The translations under genes were made by a program, and so were the position numbers. This document shows positions 25,808 to 35,122 of a DNA stretch of 37,813 nucleotides, piece by piece. The notes beneath the pieces are model-generated. The model made no database searches. It worked only from the letters and a program-made list of their open reading frames with translations, and was not told where the DNA came from. How positions within the stretch are numbered: position 1 is the first letter of the stretch; every line of letters begins with the position of its first letter. This DNA is from RXOA01 sp964554715 (GTDB lineage: Bacteria > Bipolaricaulota > Bipolaricaulia > UBA7950 > UBA9294). Location: the NCBI GenBank assembly GCA_964554715.1, contig CAZKPU010000008.1, positions 1 to 37,813 on the forward strand, given 5' to 3'.

Positions 25808-25918
25808 CTGAAGGGAGTCGACGTCTCGCCGTCGCAGAGACCACCCCTTGATCGAGATGAACCGCCGCCGCGGGGGTTCCCGAGACCGAACCACGGCGGC
25901 AGTTCCCGGCAAGGATCT

Positions 25919-28540
25919 CTAGCTCCAGCTCTCCGGATCGTTGAGAACGGCCGTTGCTTCATCGAGAGCGGCTCCCACCGCGTCGGTGTTTCCGCCTCCC
26001 CCCTGCCCGAAGCAATTGTTTCCCCCACCGCCACCGCCAACCCTCTTCGAAAGCCTCCGAACGAGGTTGCCGGCGTGGAAACCTTTGATCTCGGCGCTCT
26101 TCTTGCAGACGACAACGCTCCGATCCCCAACAGCTCCTACGAGAACGACGATCGCCGGCGCCAGTTTCTCTTCGAGCAGATCGGCCATCCGCTTCAACTC
26201 ATCGGCGGAATGATCGGCCCGTTGAACGAGCAGCGTCCGTCCATCAGCGCGCTCGCCGCCGGAAGCAATCGCCTCGACTTCCTGCCGCAGGAGAACGTCG
26301 CTCAGTTCCGCAACGCGTTCCGTCAGCTCCCGCCGTTCCGCTCGAAGACGAGCGAGAGCCTCGACAGGATCTTCGCCAAGCGCTTCCTCGATCGCGGACA
26401 GCCGCTGAAACCGCTCTCTCTGCACAGCGATGGCCCCGCTTGAGGTCACTGCACGGATCCGGCGCGTTCCCGCGGCGACGCTTCCCTCTTCGGTGATCAG
26501 AATGAGTCCGATCTCGCCGCTTCTGCGAACATGCGTCCCACCACACAGCTCCTTGCTGTAATCACCGACAGACAGCACGCGGACAGAATCTTTGCCCTGG
26601 TACTCCTCCGCAAAGTGCGCCATCGCCCCCGTCGCAAGAGCCTGATCAAGAGGCAGTTCGTCCGTTTGCACCGCGTGGTCCGCCCAGATGACGCCGTTTG
26701 CTTCATCCTCCACGCACGCAATCTGTTCTTCGGTCAGCGGCTCGAAGTGCGAGAAATCGAACCTCAACTCGTCCGGGCCGACCACGGAACCGGCCTGGAT
26801 CACATGCTCACCGACCACATTCCGCAACGCCTGATGCAGCAGGTGCGTCGCCGTATGGTTTCGCTCAATCCGCCGCCTGCGGCCTGCATCGACGCGAACG
26901 ATGCATCGGTCCCCGACATCGAAGCCACCCTCGTCGATCCGCACTCGGTGTTCGTAGGCACCGGAGCCGTTCTTCCGAACATCTTCCACGCGCCCCATCG
27001 CTCCTGTCGCGGTACGAATCTCACCGTGATCGGCGACCTGTCCGCCGGATTCCGCGTAGAACGGTGTTCGGTCGAAGACCATCCACACGTTGTCTGCGTC
27101 ATGGTTCATCCACAGGATTTGTGTCTCCGCTTCCAGCGTCTCATACCCGACAAACGTCGTTGGTTGTTGGCACGTTTCTTCATCCGATCGACCGCGGTCC
27201 GCTTGAACCTGTCTCGACGTCTCCTGTTGAGATCGCTCGGTATCTTTGCGCGATCGTTGGCGCTGCCGCTCAAGCGCCTTGCGATACCCTTCGTCGTCAA
27301 GCGCGAACCCTGCGTCGGCGGCAATCTCGCGAACCATCTCAACCGGGAATCCGTACGTATCGTGAAGTTCGAACACCGCTCCGCCGGGAAGGATCCGCTC
27401 CTTGCTCCCGGCTTCAGTCTGTTCGGCGATCAGCTTTTCGAGTCGCCGCTCTCCGCCACGCAGCGTCCGGCGGAACACCGTTTCTTCATGGGCGATCACA
27501 CGCACGGCAAGCTCCTTGGCTTGCACAATCTCCGGGTACGTCCGGCCCATCTCCGCAACAACCGGGTCAACCAACGCCGCAAGGGTCCCTTCCGGCAGCC
27601 GTAGATGCTCCCCGGCGCGAACCGCACGTCTCAGAATTCTTCGCGCCACGTACCCCCGCCCCTCGTTCCCGGGCAGCACGCCATCCCCGAGAAGGAAGAG
27701 CATCCCCCGGATATGATCGGCCACAGCGTTTCTGTACTGGATCCCTTGAGGATCGCGGATGCCGTCCGGAGCGGCCGCTTCGATCGATTCGATCAGCCCG
27801 CCGAACAAATCGATCTCGAAATTCGTCGAGACGCCCTGAAGAACAGCGGATGTACGTTCCAATCCCATTCCGGTATCGATGTTCTTCCGCTCAAGCGTCG
27901 CAAGGGTGCCGTCCGGCTTCGCGTCATACTGCATGAACACGAGGTTCCAGATTTCGGAGTACCGGTCACAGTCACAGGCAACTCCACGGCAGTCGGAACC
28001 GCAGGCGTTCGCTTCGCCCGTGTCAAAGAAGATCTCCGAGTCCGGCCCGCAAGGCCCTCGATCGCCCACCGGCCCCCACCAGTTGTGCTCCTTGCCAAGC
28101 CGCGCGATTCTCTCCGCCGGGAGTCCGATTCTGTCTTTCCAGATGTCGTAGGCTTCGTCATCGTCCTTGTACACGGAGACAGAGAGCTTCTCGGCCGGGA
28201 TCGCAAGCTCCTTGGTCAGGAACTCCCATGCCAGATCGATCGCCCCTTCCTTGAAGTACCCGCCGAACGAGAAGTTGCCGAGCATCTCGAAGAACGTGTG
28301 GTGATAGGCGGTCCGCCCGACGTTTTCGATGTCGGTGGTGCGAAAGCATTTCTGACAGCTGGTCGCCCGATCGTACGCCGCGGCTTCCCGCCCCCAGAAC
28401 AGGTCCTTGAACTGCACCATACCCGCCGCGGTGAAGAGCAGTGTGGGGTCGTTGGGCACCAACGATGAGCTGGGGACTCGTTCGTGTCCACGCTCCTCGA
28501 AGAAATGTACGTACCGATGTCGTAGGTCGCTCGCCTTCAT
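25919..28540 (-). CDS. alaS: Alanyl-tRNA synthetase
   Basis: Protein of 873 aa, standard length. It charges tRNA-Ala in the cytosol and edits Ser/Gly mischarging. Class II catalytic core at the N-terminus: FTAAGMVQFKDLFWG, SCQKCFRTTDIENVGRT, YHHTFFEMLGNFSFGGYFK, and DTGMGLER. The editing domain carries NHTATHLLHQAL and CGGTHVRRSGEIG, the zinc-binding His/Cys set. The C-terminal C-Ala domain ends in a glycine-rich GGGGGGNN...GQGGGGNTDAVGAAL. The insertion CGSDCRGVACDCDRYSEIWN is the usual family element. The ATG at 28540 follows CAGGAGAACCC. It is convergent with dnaN, 111 nt apart with no clear terminator. Confidence 0.97.
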   Translation of the reverse strand: MKASDLRHRYVHFFEERGHERVPSSSLVPNDPTLLFTAAGMVQFKDLFWGREAAAYDRATSCQKCFRTTDIENVGRTAYHHTFFEMLGNFSFGGYFKEGAIDLAWEFLTKELAIPAEKLSVSVYKDDDEAYDIWKDRIGLPAERIARLGKEHNWWGPVGDRGPCGPDSEIFFDTGEANACGSDCRGVACDCDRYSEIWNLVFMQYDAKPDGTLATLERKNIDTGMGLERTSAVLQGVSTNFEIDLFGGLIESIEAAAPDGIRDPQGIQYRNAVADHIRGMLFLLGDGVLPGNEGRGYVARRILRRAVRAGEHLRLPEGTLAALVDPVVAEMGRTYPEIVQAKELAVRVIAHEETVFRRTLRGGERRLEKLIAEQTEAGSKERILPGGAVFELHDTYGFPVEMVREIAADAGFALDDEGYRKALERQRQRSRKDTERSQQETSRQVQADRGRSDEETCQQPTTFVGYETLEAETQILWMNHDADNVWMVFDRTPFYAESGGQVADHGEIRTATGAMGRVEDVRKNGSGAYEHRVRIDEGGFDVGDRCIVRVDAGRRRRIERNHTATHLLHQALRNVVGEHVIQAGSVVGPDELRFDFSHFEPLTEEQIACVEDEANGVIWADHAVQTDELPLDQALATGAMAHFAEEYQGKDSVRVLSVGDYSKELCGGTHVRRSGEIGLILITEEGSVAAGTRRIRAVTSSGAIAVQRERFQRLSAIEEALGEDPVEALARLRAERRELTERVAELSDVLLRQEVEAIASGGERADGRTLLVQRADHSADELKRMADLLEEKLAPAIVVLVGAVGDRSVVVCKKSAEIKGFHAGNLVRRLSKRVGGGGGGNNCFGQGGGGNTDAVGAALDEATAVLNDPESWS

Positions 28541-28654
28541 GGGTTCTCCTGCGGACTCCTTGGGATGGAAAGATTCTAGAAAGGGAGGGCTCCGATCGCA
28601 ACCGCAGACCTCTTGCCCGCAAACGCCGAAACCAAGCGGCGGCGTTGCGTCTCG

Positions 28655-28694
28655 TTGTTCGGATCAAGGTCCGGCACTATACTCGTACCGAGTA
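28655..28694 (+). promoter_or_regulatory. Enolase promoter with a dyad at the start point
   Basis: TTGTTC (28655-28660), a 17-nt spacer and TATACT (28678-28683). A 15-nt inverted repeat TACTCG-tac-CGAGTA (28680-28694) overlaps the -10 and the expected start point and could be an operator or a 5' hairpin. Confidence 0.5.
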
Positions 28695-28710
28695 CGAAAG
28701 GAGCACTCAG

Positions 28711-29988
28711 ATGACGTTTATTGACGACATTTTCGCGCGGGAGATTATCGATTCGCGCGGCAATCCGACCGTGGAAGTCGACGTTCTCTTGGAAGACGGT
28801 GCATTCGGACGAGCAGCCGTTCCGTCCGGCGCATCCAAAGGGGTTTTCGAGGCACTGGAACTTCGCGATGGCGATCCCGATCGATTCCATGGAAAGGGAG
28901 TTCAGAAGGCAGTTGAAAACGTTACCGACATCATTACCCCGGCCCTCATCGGCTCGGATGCTCTTGACCAGATTGCGATTGACGAAGCGCTGATCGAGCT
29001 TGATGGAACCGACAACAAGTCCCGTCTTGGAGCAAACGCGATCCTCGGTGTGTCCCTTGCTACGGCGCGCGCTGCCGCGGACAGCCTCGGGCTTCCGTTG
29101 TTCCGGTACCTGTCCGGTGCCCGGCGAGCCGTTCTTCCGCGTCCGATGATGAACGTGCTGAACGGCGGAGAGCATGCGGACAACACCGTCGACATCCAGG
29201 AGTTCATGATCCTCCCGATCCGGGCGGAAACGTTCCGTGAAGCCGTACGCGCATGTTCGGAGACGTTCCACTCGCTGAAGAGCATCCTGCGAAGTGCCGG
29301 ATTGGCCACATCCGTGGGCGATGAAGGCGGCTTCGCCCCCAACCTCAAGGACAACCGGGAAGCGCTGGATCTGTTGGTGCAGGCGATCGAGCAAGCCGGA
29401 TACCGTCCGGGTGAGGACATCGCCATCGCGCTGGATGCAGCGGCCACCAGCTTCTTCGACAACGGCTACCATCTGATGATCGATGGCAAGAAGCAGGTCC
29501 TGTCTGCCGAGGATCTCGTCGCCCTGTACGGTGAGTGGACGTCCGCCTATCCCGTCGTGTCGATCGAAGATGGCATGGGAGAAATGGACACAGATGGCTG
29601 GAAGCTTCTGACCCAAGCGCTCGGCAAGTCCATCCAGATCGTCGGGGATGACGTCTTTGTCACCAACCCTCGCCGGCTGAGGAACGGAATCGAAGCAGGC
29701 ATTGCAAACTCGATCCTGATCAAGCTCAATCAGATCGGTTCGGTCAGTGAGACTCTCGAGACCATGGACCTTGCGCACGCCGCAGGGTACACGCGGGTCG
29801 TGTCGCATCGCTCCGGGGAAACCGAAGACACGGCGATCGCCGATCTTGCTGTTGGAACCGCCTGCGGGCAGATCAAGAGCGGTTCCATCAGCCGCAGCGA
29901 ACGGATTGCCAAGTACAACCGCCTTCTGCGGATCGAAGAGGAGTTCGAGCTCGATCTGGCCGATTGGCCCAGCCGATTTCGGCCGTAA
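28711..29988 (+). CDS. eno: Enolase
   Basis: Protein of 425 aa that converts 2-phosphoglycerate to phosphoenolpyruvate. Family signatures: IIDSRGNPTVEVDV, NGGEHADNTVDIQEFM, GDEGGFAPN, metal ligands in ALDAAATSFF, SIEDGM and VGDDVFVTN, catalytic Lys in LIKLNQIGS, and SHRSGETEDTAIADLAVG. One deviation: the mobile active-site loop reads PSGASKG where PSGASTG is nearly universal. The ATG at 28711 follows AAAGGAG. It heads a run of rightward genes (DivIC-like, dnaE, yvcK), 45 nt before the next start; the run mixes glycolysis, division, replication and cell-wall precursor control. Confidence 0.97.
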   Translation: MTFIDDIFAREIIDSRGNPTVEVDVLLEDGAFGRAAVPSGASKGVFEALELRDGDPDRFHGKGVQKAVENVTDIITPALIGSDALDQIAIDEALIELDGTDNKSRLGANAILGVSLATARAAADSLGLPLFRYLSGARRAVLPRPMMNVLNGGEHADNTVDIQEFMILPIRAETFREAVRACSETFHSLKSILRSAGLATSVGDEGGFAPNLKDNREALDLLVQAIEQAGYRPGEDIAIALDAAATSFFDNGYHLMIDGKKQVLSAEDLVALYGEWTSAYPVVSIEDGMGEMDTDGWKLLTQALGKSIQIVGDDVFVTNPRRLRNGIEAGIANSILIKLNQIGSVSETLETMDLAHAAGYTRVVSHRSGETEDTAIADLAVGTACGQIKSGSISRSERIAKYNRLLRIEEEFELDLADWPSRFRP

Positions 29989-30033
29989 TCGAGCAACCGT
30001 GTAGCGTTCTACAGGAGAAGAGAGGGGCGTGAA

Positions 30034-30363
30034 GTGAGGGGGATCAGCGTGCGGCAGTCCGGTTCTCATCCCGGACTCAAGCGGCGACGGCGGATCGGAT
30101 TCGTGATCGCCACCCTTGCTTCCGTCTCTCTTCTGTTGACCTTGTTCATCGGCCGCAGTCTGACCCTCCGTCGGTTGCAGCAAGACGTATCCCTGCTCCG
30201 AGAGGCGTGTTCGATCGCCGCTACCGACCAGGCGGCCTTGCTCGAAGCTCTCGCCCACGCCGATGACACGTCCGTCATCGAGGAAATCGCCCGTCGTGAT
30301 CTCGGCTTGGTCTACCCGGGCGAGGAGAAGGTCTTCTTCGTTGAAGGGCTTGACAACCAATGA
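30034..30363 (+). CDS. Septum formation initiator (FtsB/DivIC family)
   Basis: Protein of 109 aa with the DivIC/FtsB plan: a basic cytosolic tail (LKRRRRIG), one TM helix (FVIATLASVSLLLTLFIG, ~23-40), a coiled-coil stretch (LTLRRLQQDVSLLREACSIA...), and a C-terminal RDLGLVYPGEEKVFFVE typical of the family's end. It is a bitopic inner-membrane divisome protein. The GTG at 30034 follows GAGGGG. The stop overlaps the dnaE start as ATGA (30360-30363), so the two are coupled. Placement after enolase is a recurrent neighbourhood for ftsB. Confidence 0.88.
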   Translation: MRGISVRQSGSHPGLKRRRRIGFVIATLASVSLLLTLFIGRSLTLRRLQQDVSLLREACSIAATDQAALLEALAHADDTSVIEEIARRDLGLVYPGEEKVFFVEGLDNQ

Positions 30364-33300
30364 CGCCGAGTGAGCCGTTCGTACACCTGCATACGCACTC
30401 CGAGTACAGCATCCTTGATTCCTCGTGCCACATCTCGGATCTAATCAGGAAGACGTCCGAGTTCGGGATGGATGCACTGGCCGTCACCGACCATGGCTCC
30501 ATGGGCGGTACGATCAAGTTCTATCGTGCAGCCAAACGTGCAGGGATCAAGCCGATCCTCGGCTGCGAGGTCTATGTCGCTCCCGAAAGCCGCTTCCAGC
30601 GCAGCGCTTCTGCCGGGCAGCGGTTCTACCACCTTGTTCTGCTGGCGATGAACTCCGTGGGCTATGAGAACCTCCTTGCCCTCTCGACCCGCGGGTACGT
30701 CGAGGGGTTCTACTACCGCCCCCGCGTCGATAGGGAACTGCTGGCGGAGCACAACGATGGACTCATCGCTTTGTCGGCCTGTCAAAGCGGAGAAGTGCCG
30801 CGTCTCCTCCTTGCCGGCCAGACCGACAAGGCGCGCGACGCCGCGATACGATACGCCGACATCTTCAGCGATGACCGCTTCTTCATCGAACTTCAGGATC
30901 ACGCCACAGATCGAGACAAACAGCTTTTGCAGACCCTTCCAACGCTTGCCAGGGAGCTTGGCCTGCCGCTTGTCGCAACCAACGACTCCCACTACCTTGC
31001 ACCCGAGGATGCTCTCGCCCACGAGGTCCTGCTGAACATCCGCGCCAACAAGAGGCTGGATGATCCCGACCGGATGCGCTTCGACGGCTCCGGCTATCAC
31101 TTCCGGTCCCCGAAGGAGATGGCCCAGGTTTTCGCGACGTTCCCCGACGCCCTCGAGAACACGCGCAAGATCGCTGATCGGTGCTCGGTCGACATCGAGT
31201 TCGGGAAGACGCTTCTTCCCCCGTTTGAGCTGCCTGCCTCAGCAGAGAACGCCGATGACTACCTCCGCGTGCTCGCTGAGCAAGGCGTGGACCGCTTATA
31301 TGACCCGGTGACTTCGGAGGTTCGAGAACGCTTGGAGTACGAACTCTCGGTCATTCGTCGCATGGGCTATTCCACGTATTTCCTCATCGTATGGGACTTC
31401 GTTCGGTTCGCGAACGAGCAAGGCGTTCCGGTCGGTCCGGGACGAGGCTCGGCCGCAGGCAGCCTTGTTGCCTACGCCCTCGGCATCACGAAGATCGACC
31501 CTATCCGCTACAACGTCACGTTCGAACGTTTCCTCAATCCCGATCGCATCAGCATGCCGGATGTCGACATGGATTTCTGTATCCGCGGCCGGGATCACGT
31601 CATCCAGTATGTCAGGGACCGCTACGGCAGCGAGGGGTGGGATAAGAAGACCGCGCAGATCGCGACGTACGACCGGATGGCCGCAAGAACGGTGATCCGC
31701 GACGTCGGGCGTGTGACCGGAACACCGTACGCGACCACGGACCGCCTCGCCAAGCTCGTTCCCTACGGGCTCAAGTTGAAGCCCGCATTGGAGCAGGTTC
31801 CCGAGCTTCGTCAGATGCAAGAATCCGATCCCGAAGTCCAGCGGATCCTCGAGATCGGCGTTCGTCTCGAAGGTCTCATCCGCAACACGTCAACGCACGC
31901 CGCAGGCGTTGTCATCTCTCCCGACCCACTGGCCAAGAGAGCTCCCCTGCTCAGGCTCAGTGACGGCTCGTTTGTCACACAGTTCGATATGGTCGATCTG
32001 GAGGCGATCGGACTCCTCAAGTTCGACTTTCTCGGTCTGCGCAACCTCACGATCATCGATGACACGCTGTCCTCCATCGCCGCATCATCGCCCGACCACG
32101 GCAGGCTCGATCTCGACAAGCTCCCCCTTGACGATGCTGCCACCTTCGGGATGATCCGCGAAGGCCACACATCGGGCGTCTTCCAACTGGAAGGGGGAGG
32201 GATGACGGCACTCATCAAGCGGGTTCAGCCGAATCGATTCGAAGATCTCATCGCTCTCCTCGCCTTGTTCCGCCCCGGCCCGCTAGAGAGCGGGATGACC
32301 GAGGACTACGTCCAGCGGCGACATGGTTTGCAGGCGGTGACGTATGTCGATCCGAGGCTCGAGCCGATCCTTCGCGAGACATACGGGTTGCCGATCTACC
32401 AGGATCAGGTCATGCGCATGGCACAGATTCTCGCCGGCTTCACCCTTGCCGAAGCGGATACATTGCGCAAGGCGATGGGTAAGAAGGACAAGGCGATCAT
32501 GGCCAGTCTGCGGGAGAAGTTCATCGCCGGATCCTTAGAGAACGGTCTTACCGAAGCCAAGGCAACGGAGGTTTTCGAAGGGCTGGACAAGTTTTCACGC
32601 TATGGTTTCAACAAATCCCATACGACCGCCTACGCCTTCATTTCCTATTGGACCGCCTATCTCAAGGCCAATTACACCTCCCACTACATGGCGAGTCTCT
32701 TGGGCAGCGTTCAAAGCGATACCGACAAGATCGCTGAGTACATACACGAGTGCCGCTCACGGGGGATCGAAGTCCTTCCTCCCGACATCAACGAAAGCCA
32801 GCGCGACTTCACAGCCGTGGACGAACACACGATCCGATTCGGACTCGGTGCCGTGAAGCATGTGGGCAACGCGGCCGTTGATTCGATTCTGGCTGTACGA
32901 TCCAGCCCGTTCCGCTCCCTGTTTGAGATGTGTCGACGCATCGCCGATGCTACCGTCGATCGAGAGACACTGGAAGCCCTAATCAAGGCCGGTGCGTTCG
33001 ATTCCCTTGACGGATCCCGCCGTGGTTTGCTGCTCCGCCTTTCCGAAGCGCTCGAGATGATGCAGTTGGCAAGGCACGAGCAAGCCTCCGGCCAAGTATC
33101 GTTTTTCGAGCAGCTTCATCCTGATGCGCAGGACCCCCCGATCACGGAAGAGGAGTTCCCGGCCGAGGAGTTGCTTCGCCTCGAGAAGGAATACCTCGGC
33201 CTGTTCCTGAGCGGCAACCCGCTCGAGCAACACCGCCACCACCTGGGGACCTACTGCTCACCCATCTCCGACCTTGCCGGGCTTTCCGACCAGCAGCAGA

Positions 33301-33803
33301 TGCTTGTCGGAGGTCGGGTCGCAGCTGTCCGGCGTATCGTCACCAAACGTGGCGACCCGATGGCGTTTCTCACCCTTGATGACGGATGCGGTTCGTGCGA
33401 GATCACCGTCTTTCCAAGGGTCCTCGAAGCCGCTCCGGATGCGCTGGAAGAAGATCAGCTCCTCGCGGTGCGTGTTTCAGGCCAGCAGCGCAACGGCGAT
33501 GTCGACCTTATCGCCGAGCAGATCCTCCCGCTGGATCAGGTTGCCCAGTGCGTTGACGTTTCCGTTCGATTCACGCTCGACCTCGATGTCGTCGAACACA
33601 ACATGCTTCGTGCGATCCGGAAGCTGATCGAAGCTCACCACGGACAGGCCCCTGTCGTTGTGTCGATCCGCGACAGCCTCGGTGCGATCGACGTCCGTGC
33701 GGGCGAGCATCTGAGCGCGGAGATCACACCGGAGTTTCTCGATCAGGCCCGTCAGCTCATCGGCGAAGACTCCGTCAGGATTCTAAGACAATGTCACACT
33801 TGA
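30360..33803 (+). CDS. dnaE: DNA polymerase III alpha subunit (DnaE1)
   Basis: Protein of 1147 aa, the replicative polymerase. The N-terminal PHP domain starts FVHLHTHSEYSILDSS and keeps several metal-site histidines (TDHGSMGG; NDSHYL). The polymerase core has GPGRGSAAGSL, catalytic aspartates in MPDVDMDF (~400-405) and the third in LKFDFLGLRNL (~555), matching the spacing of E. coli DnaE. Fingers and thumb follow (LFRPGPLESGM, QDQVMRMAQILAGFTLAEADTLRKAMGKK). An OB domain comes near the end (VGGRVAAVRRIVTKRGDPMAFLTLDD). No 3'-5' exonuclease is fused, so it is not PolC. The ATG overlaps the upstream stop and the end overlaps yvcK by 13 nt. Confidence 0.97.
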   Translation: MTPSEPFVHLHTHSEYSILDSSCHISDLIRKTSEFGMDALAVTDHGSMGGTIKFYRAAKRAGIKPILGCEVYVAPESRFQRSASAGQRFYHLVLLAMNSVGYENLLALSTRGYVEGFYYRPRVDRELLAEHNDGLIALSACQSGEVPRLLLAGQTDKARDAAIRYADIFSDDRFFIELQDHATDRDKQLLQTLPTLARELGLPLVATNDSHYLAPEDALAHEVLLNIRANKRLDDPDRMRFDGSGYHFRSPKEMAQVFATFPDALENTRKIADRCSVDIEFGKTLLPPFELPASAENADDYLRVLAEQGVDRLYDPVTSEVRERLEYELSVIRRMGYSTYFLIVWDFVRFANEQGVPVGPGRGSAAGSLVAYALGITKIDPIRYNVTFERFLNPDRISMPDVDMDFCIRGRDHVIQYVRDRYGSEGWDKKTAQIATYDRMAARTVIRDVGRVTGTPYATTDRLAKLVPYGLKLKPALEQVPELRQMQESDPEVQRILEIGVRLEGLIRNTSTHAAGVVISPDPLAKRAPLLRLSDGSFVTQFDMVDLEAIGLLKFDFLGLRNLTIIDDTLSSIAASSPDHGRLDLDKLPLDDAATFGMIREGHTSGVFQLEGGGMTALIKRVQPNRFEDLIALLALFRPGPLESGMTEDYVQRRHGLQAVTYVDPRLEPILRETYGLPIYQDQVMRMAQILAGFTLAEADTLRKAMGKKDKAIMASLREKFIAGSLENGLTEAKATEVFEGLDKFSRYGFNKSHTTAYAFISYWTAYLKANYTSHYMASLLGSVQSDTDKIAEYIHECRSRGIEVLPPDINESQRDFTAVDEHTIRFGLGAVKHVGNAAVDSILAVRSSPFRSLFEMCRRIADATVDRETLEALIKAGAFDSLDGSRRGLLLRLSEALEMMQLARHEQASGQVSFFEQLHPDAQDPPITEEEFPAEELLRLEKEYLGLFLSGNPLEQHRHHLGTYCSPISDLAGLSDQQQMLVGGRVAAVRRIVTKRGDPMAFLTLDDGCGSCEITVFPRVLEAAPDALEEDQLLAVRVSGQQRNGDVDLIAEQILPLDQVAQCVDVSVRFTLDLDVVEHNMLRAIRKLIEAHHGQAPVVVSIRDSLGAIDVRAGEHLSAEITPEFLDQARQLIGEDSVRILRQCHT

Positions 33804-35122
33804 AGGGGTTCCCAAGACTGAAGGGGATGCTCCGCTGGCTGATTCCCGGGATGCGCGTCAAGCGGTGGATCGCCTTGCTTCTCGCCGGTGTCGCCGTTCT
33901 CGTTCTCACCGTCGACGATCTCACATTCGGCCGTCTCAGCGCCGCGTTCCACAACGCGCAGATGTCGGTTCCATGGGGGTGGAAGTGGCCGCTGCGTGTG
34001 TTCATGATGGTGCTTGGGATCGCCTGCGTTTCGTTCGGTCTGTCACGTCTGCTTCGATCGGTCGCCCGCGGTGTCGCTCCCGGATCCTCCGTGCGTCCCG
34101 TGGAGCACGTGTATCGAACCCGCATCTTGGAGCGCGCGCCGAATGTGGTTTGCATCGGCGGCGGTACGGGCATGTCGACCATCCTCCGCGGACTCAAGAC
34201 CCTTACCACCAACCTGACCGCCGTGGTCACGGTGATGGATGATGGCGGAAGCTCCGGCCGCATCCGCGAGGAACTCGACATGCTTCCACCGGGCGACATC
34301 CGGAATTGCCTGGTTGCGCTCGCGGAAGATGAACAGCGCATCGCCGATCTGTTTCAATACCGGTTCACCAAGAGCGCGCCGCTCGAAGGCCATTCATTGG
34401 GGAATCTTCTTCTTGCCGGGCTCACCCAGGCCACAGGAAGCTTCGACCGCGCCATTGAGGAGATGAGTCATATCCTTGACATCCGCGGACGCGTTCTCCC
34501 CGCCACGCTTGCTGACACCCATCTGATCGCGGTGATGGGCGACAACGAGCGCGTGTTCGGAGAAACGGCGATCGCAGCGGATCCCCGTACGATCCGCGAA
34601 GTATTCCTCGATGCAGCCGACGTCGCAGCGTACAAGCCTGTACTTGACGCCATCCGAGAGGCCGATCTCATTGCTCTCGGGCCCGGCAGCCTCTACACAA
34701 GCCTCATCCCGAACCTTCTCGTGAAGGAGATCGCTGCCGCTATTGAGACGGCGTCGGCCGAGAAGATTCTGATTGTCAACATCATGACCCAGCCCGGCGA
34801 GACGGACGGCTACACGATCACCGACCATCTCAACGCGCTCAACCGCTACGTGAATCTGCGACGCTTCGATGCCGCCATCGTCAATGCATCTCCGTTATCC
34901 CCGTCGATCCTCGGGCAGTATCGTGAAGAAGCGTCCGGACCGGTGGAGGACGATCTCACCAGCCCCAATCCGTATTCCTTGGAGGTGATCCGGGAACCGA
35001 TCCTCGGCTCGGTCGAGATCGCCGGCAAGATCACGGCGAAACACGATCCCGCGCTGCTTGCCAAGGTGACCGCGCGGCGAACGCATGCCTTCTCTCAGCG
35101 ACCCACCCGCTTCCCGTCCTAG
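33791..35122 (+). CDS. YvcK/GlmR-type factor with an N-terminal membrane anchor
   Basis: Protein of 443 aa of the CofD-like YvcK family. Residues ~117-440 carry the family core: NVVCIGGGTGMSTILRGLK, VVTVMDDGGSSGRIRE, PPGDIRNCLVALA, EGHSLGNLLLAGL, LGPGSLYTSLIPNLLV and NIMTQPGETDGYT. In Bacillus and Listeria this protein binds UDP-GlcNAc and stimulates GlmS, steering carbon to cell-wall precursors. The first ~100 residues add two TM helices (~25-41 and ~67-85), an extension seen in some lineages, placing it at the membrane. The ATG at 33791 lies inside the end of dnaE. The stop overlaps that of the opposite rtcB gene in a CTAG. Confidence 0.93.
   Translation: MSHLKGFPRLKGMLRWLIPGMRVKRWIALLLAGVAVLVLTVDDLTFGRLSAAFHNAQMSVPWGWKWPLRVFMMVLGIACVSFGLSRLLRSVARGVAPGSSVRPVEHVYRTRILERAPNVVCIGGGTGMSTILRGLKTLTTNLTAVVTVMDDGGSSGRIREELDMLPPGDIRNCLVALAEDEQRIADLFQYRFTKSAPLEGHSLGNLLLAGLTQATGSFDRAIEEMSHILDIRGRVLPATLADTHLIAVMGDNERVFGETAIAADPRTIREVFLDAADVAAYKPVLDAIREADLIALGPGSLYTSLIPNLLVKEIAAAIETASAEKILIVNIMTQPGETDGYTITDHLNALNRYVNLRRFDAAIVNASPLSPSILGQYREEASGPVEDDLTSPNPYSLEVIREPILGSVEIAGKITAKHDPALLAKVTARRTHAFSQRPTRFPS

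Noticed and set aside
28576..30360. A 594-codon open frame antisense to enolase and the DivIC-like gene
   Set aside because: Both sense genes are certain; the antisense product has no recognisable domain and no ribosome binding site.
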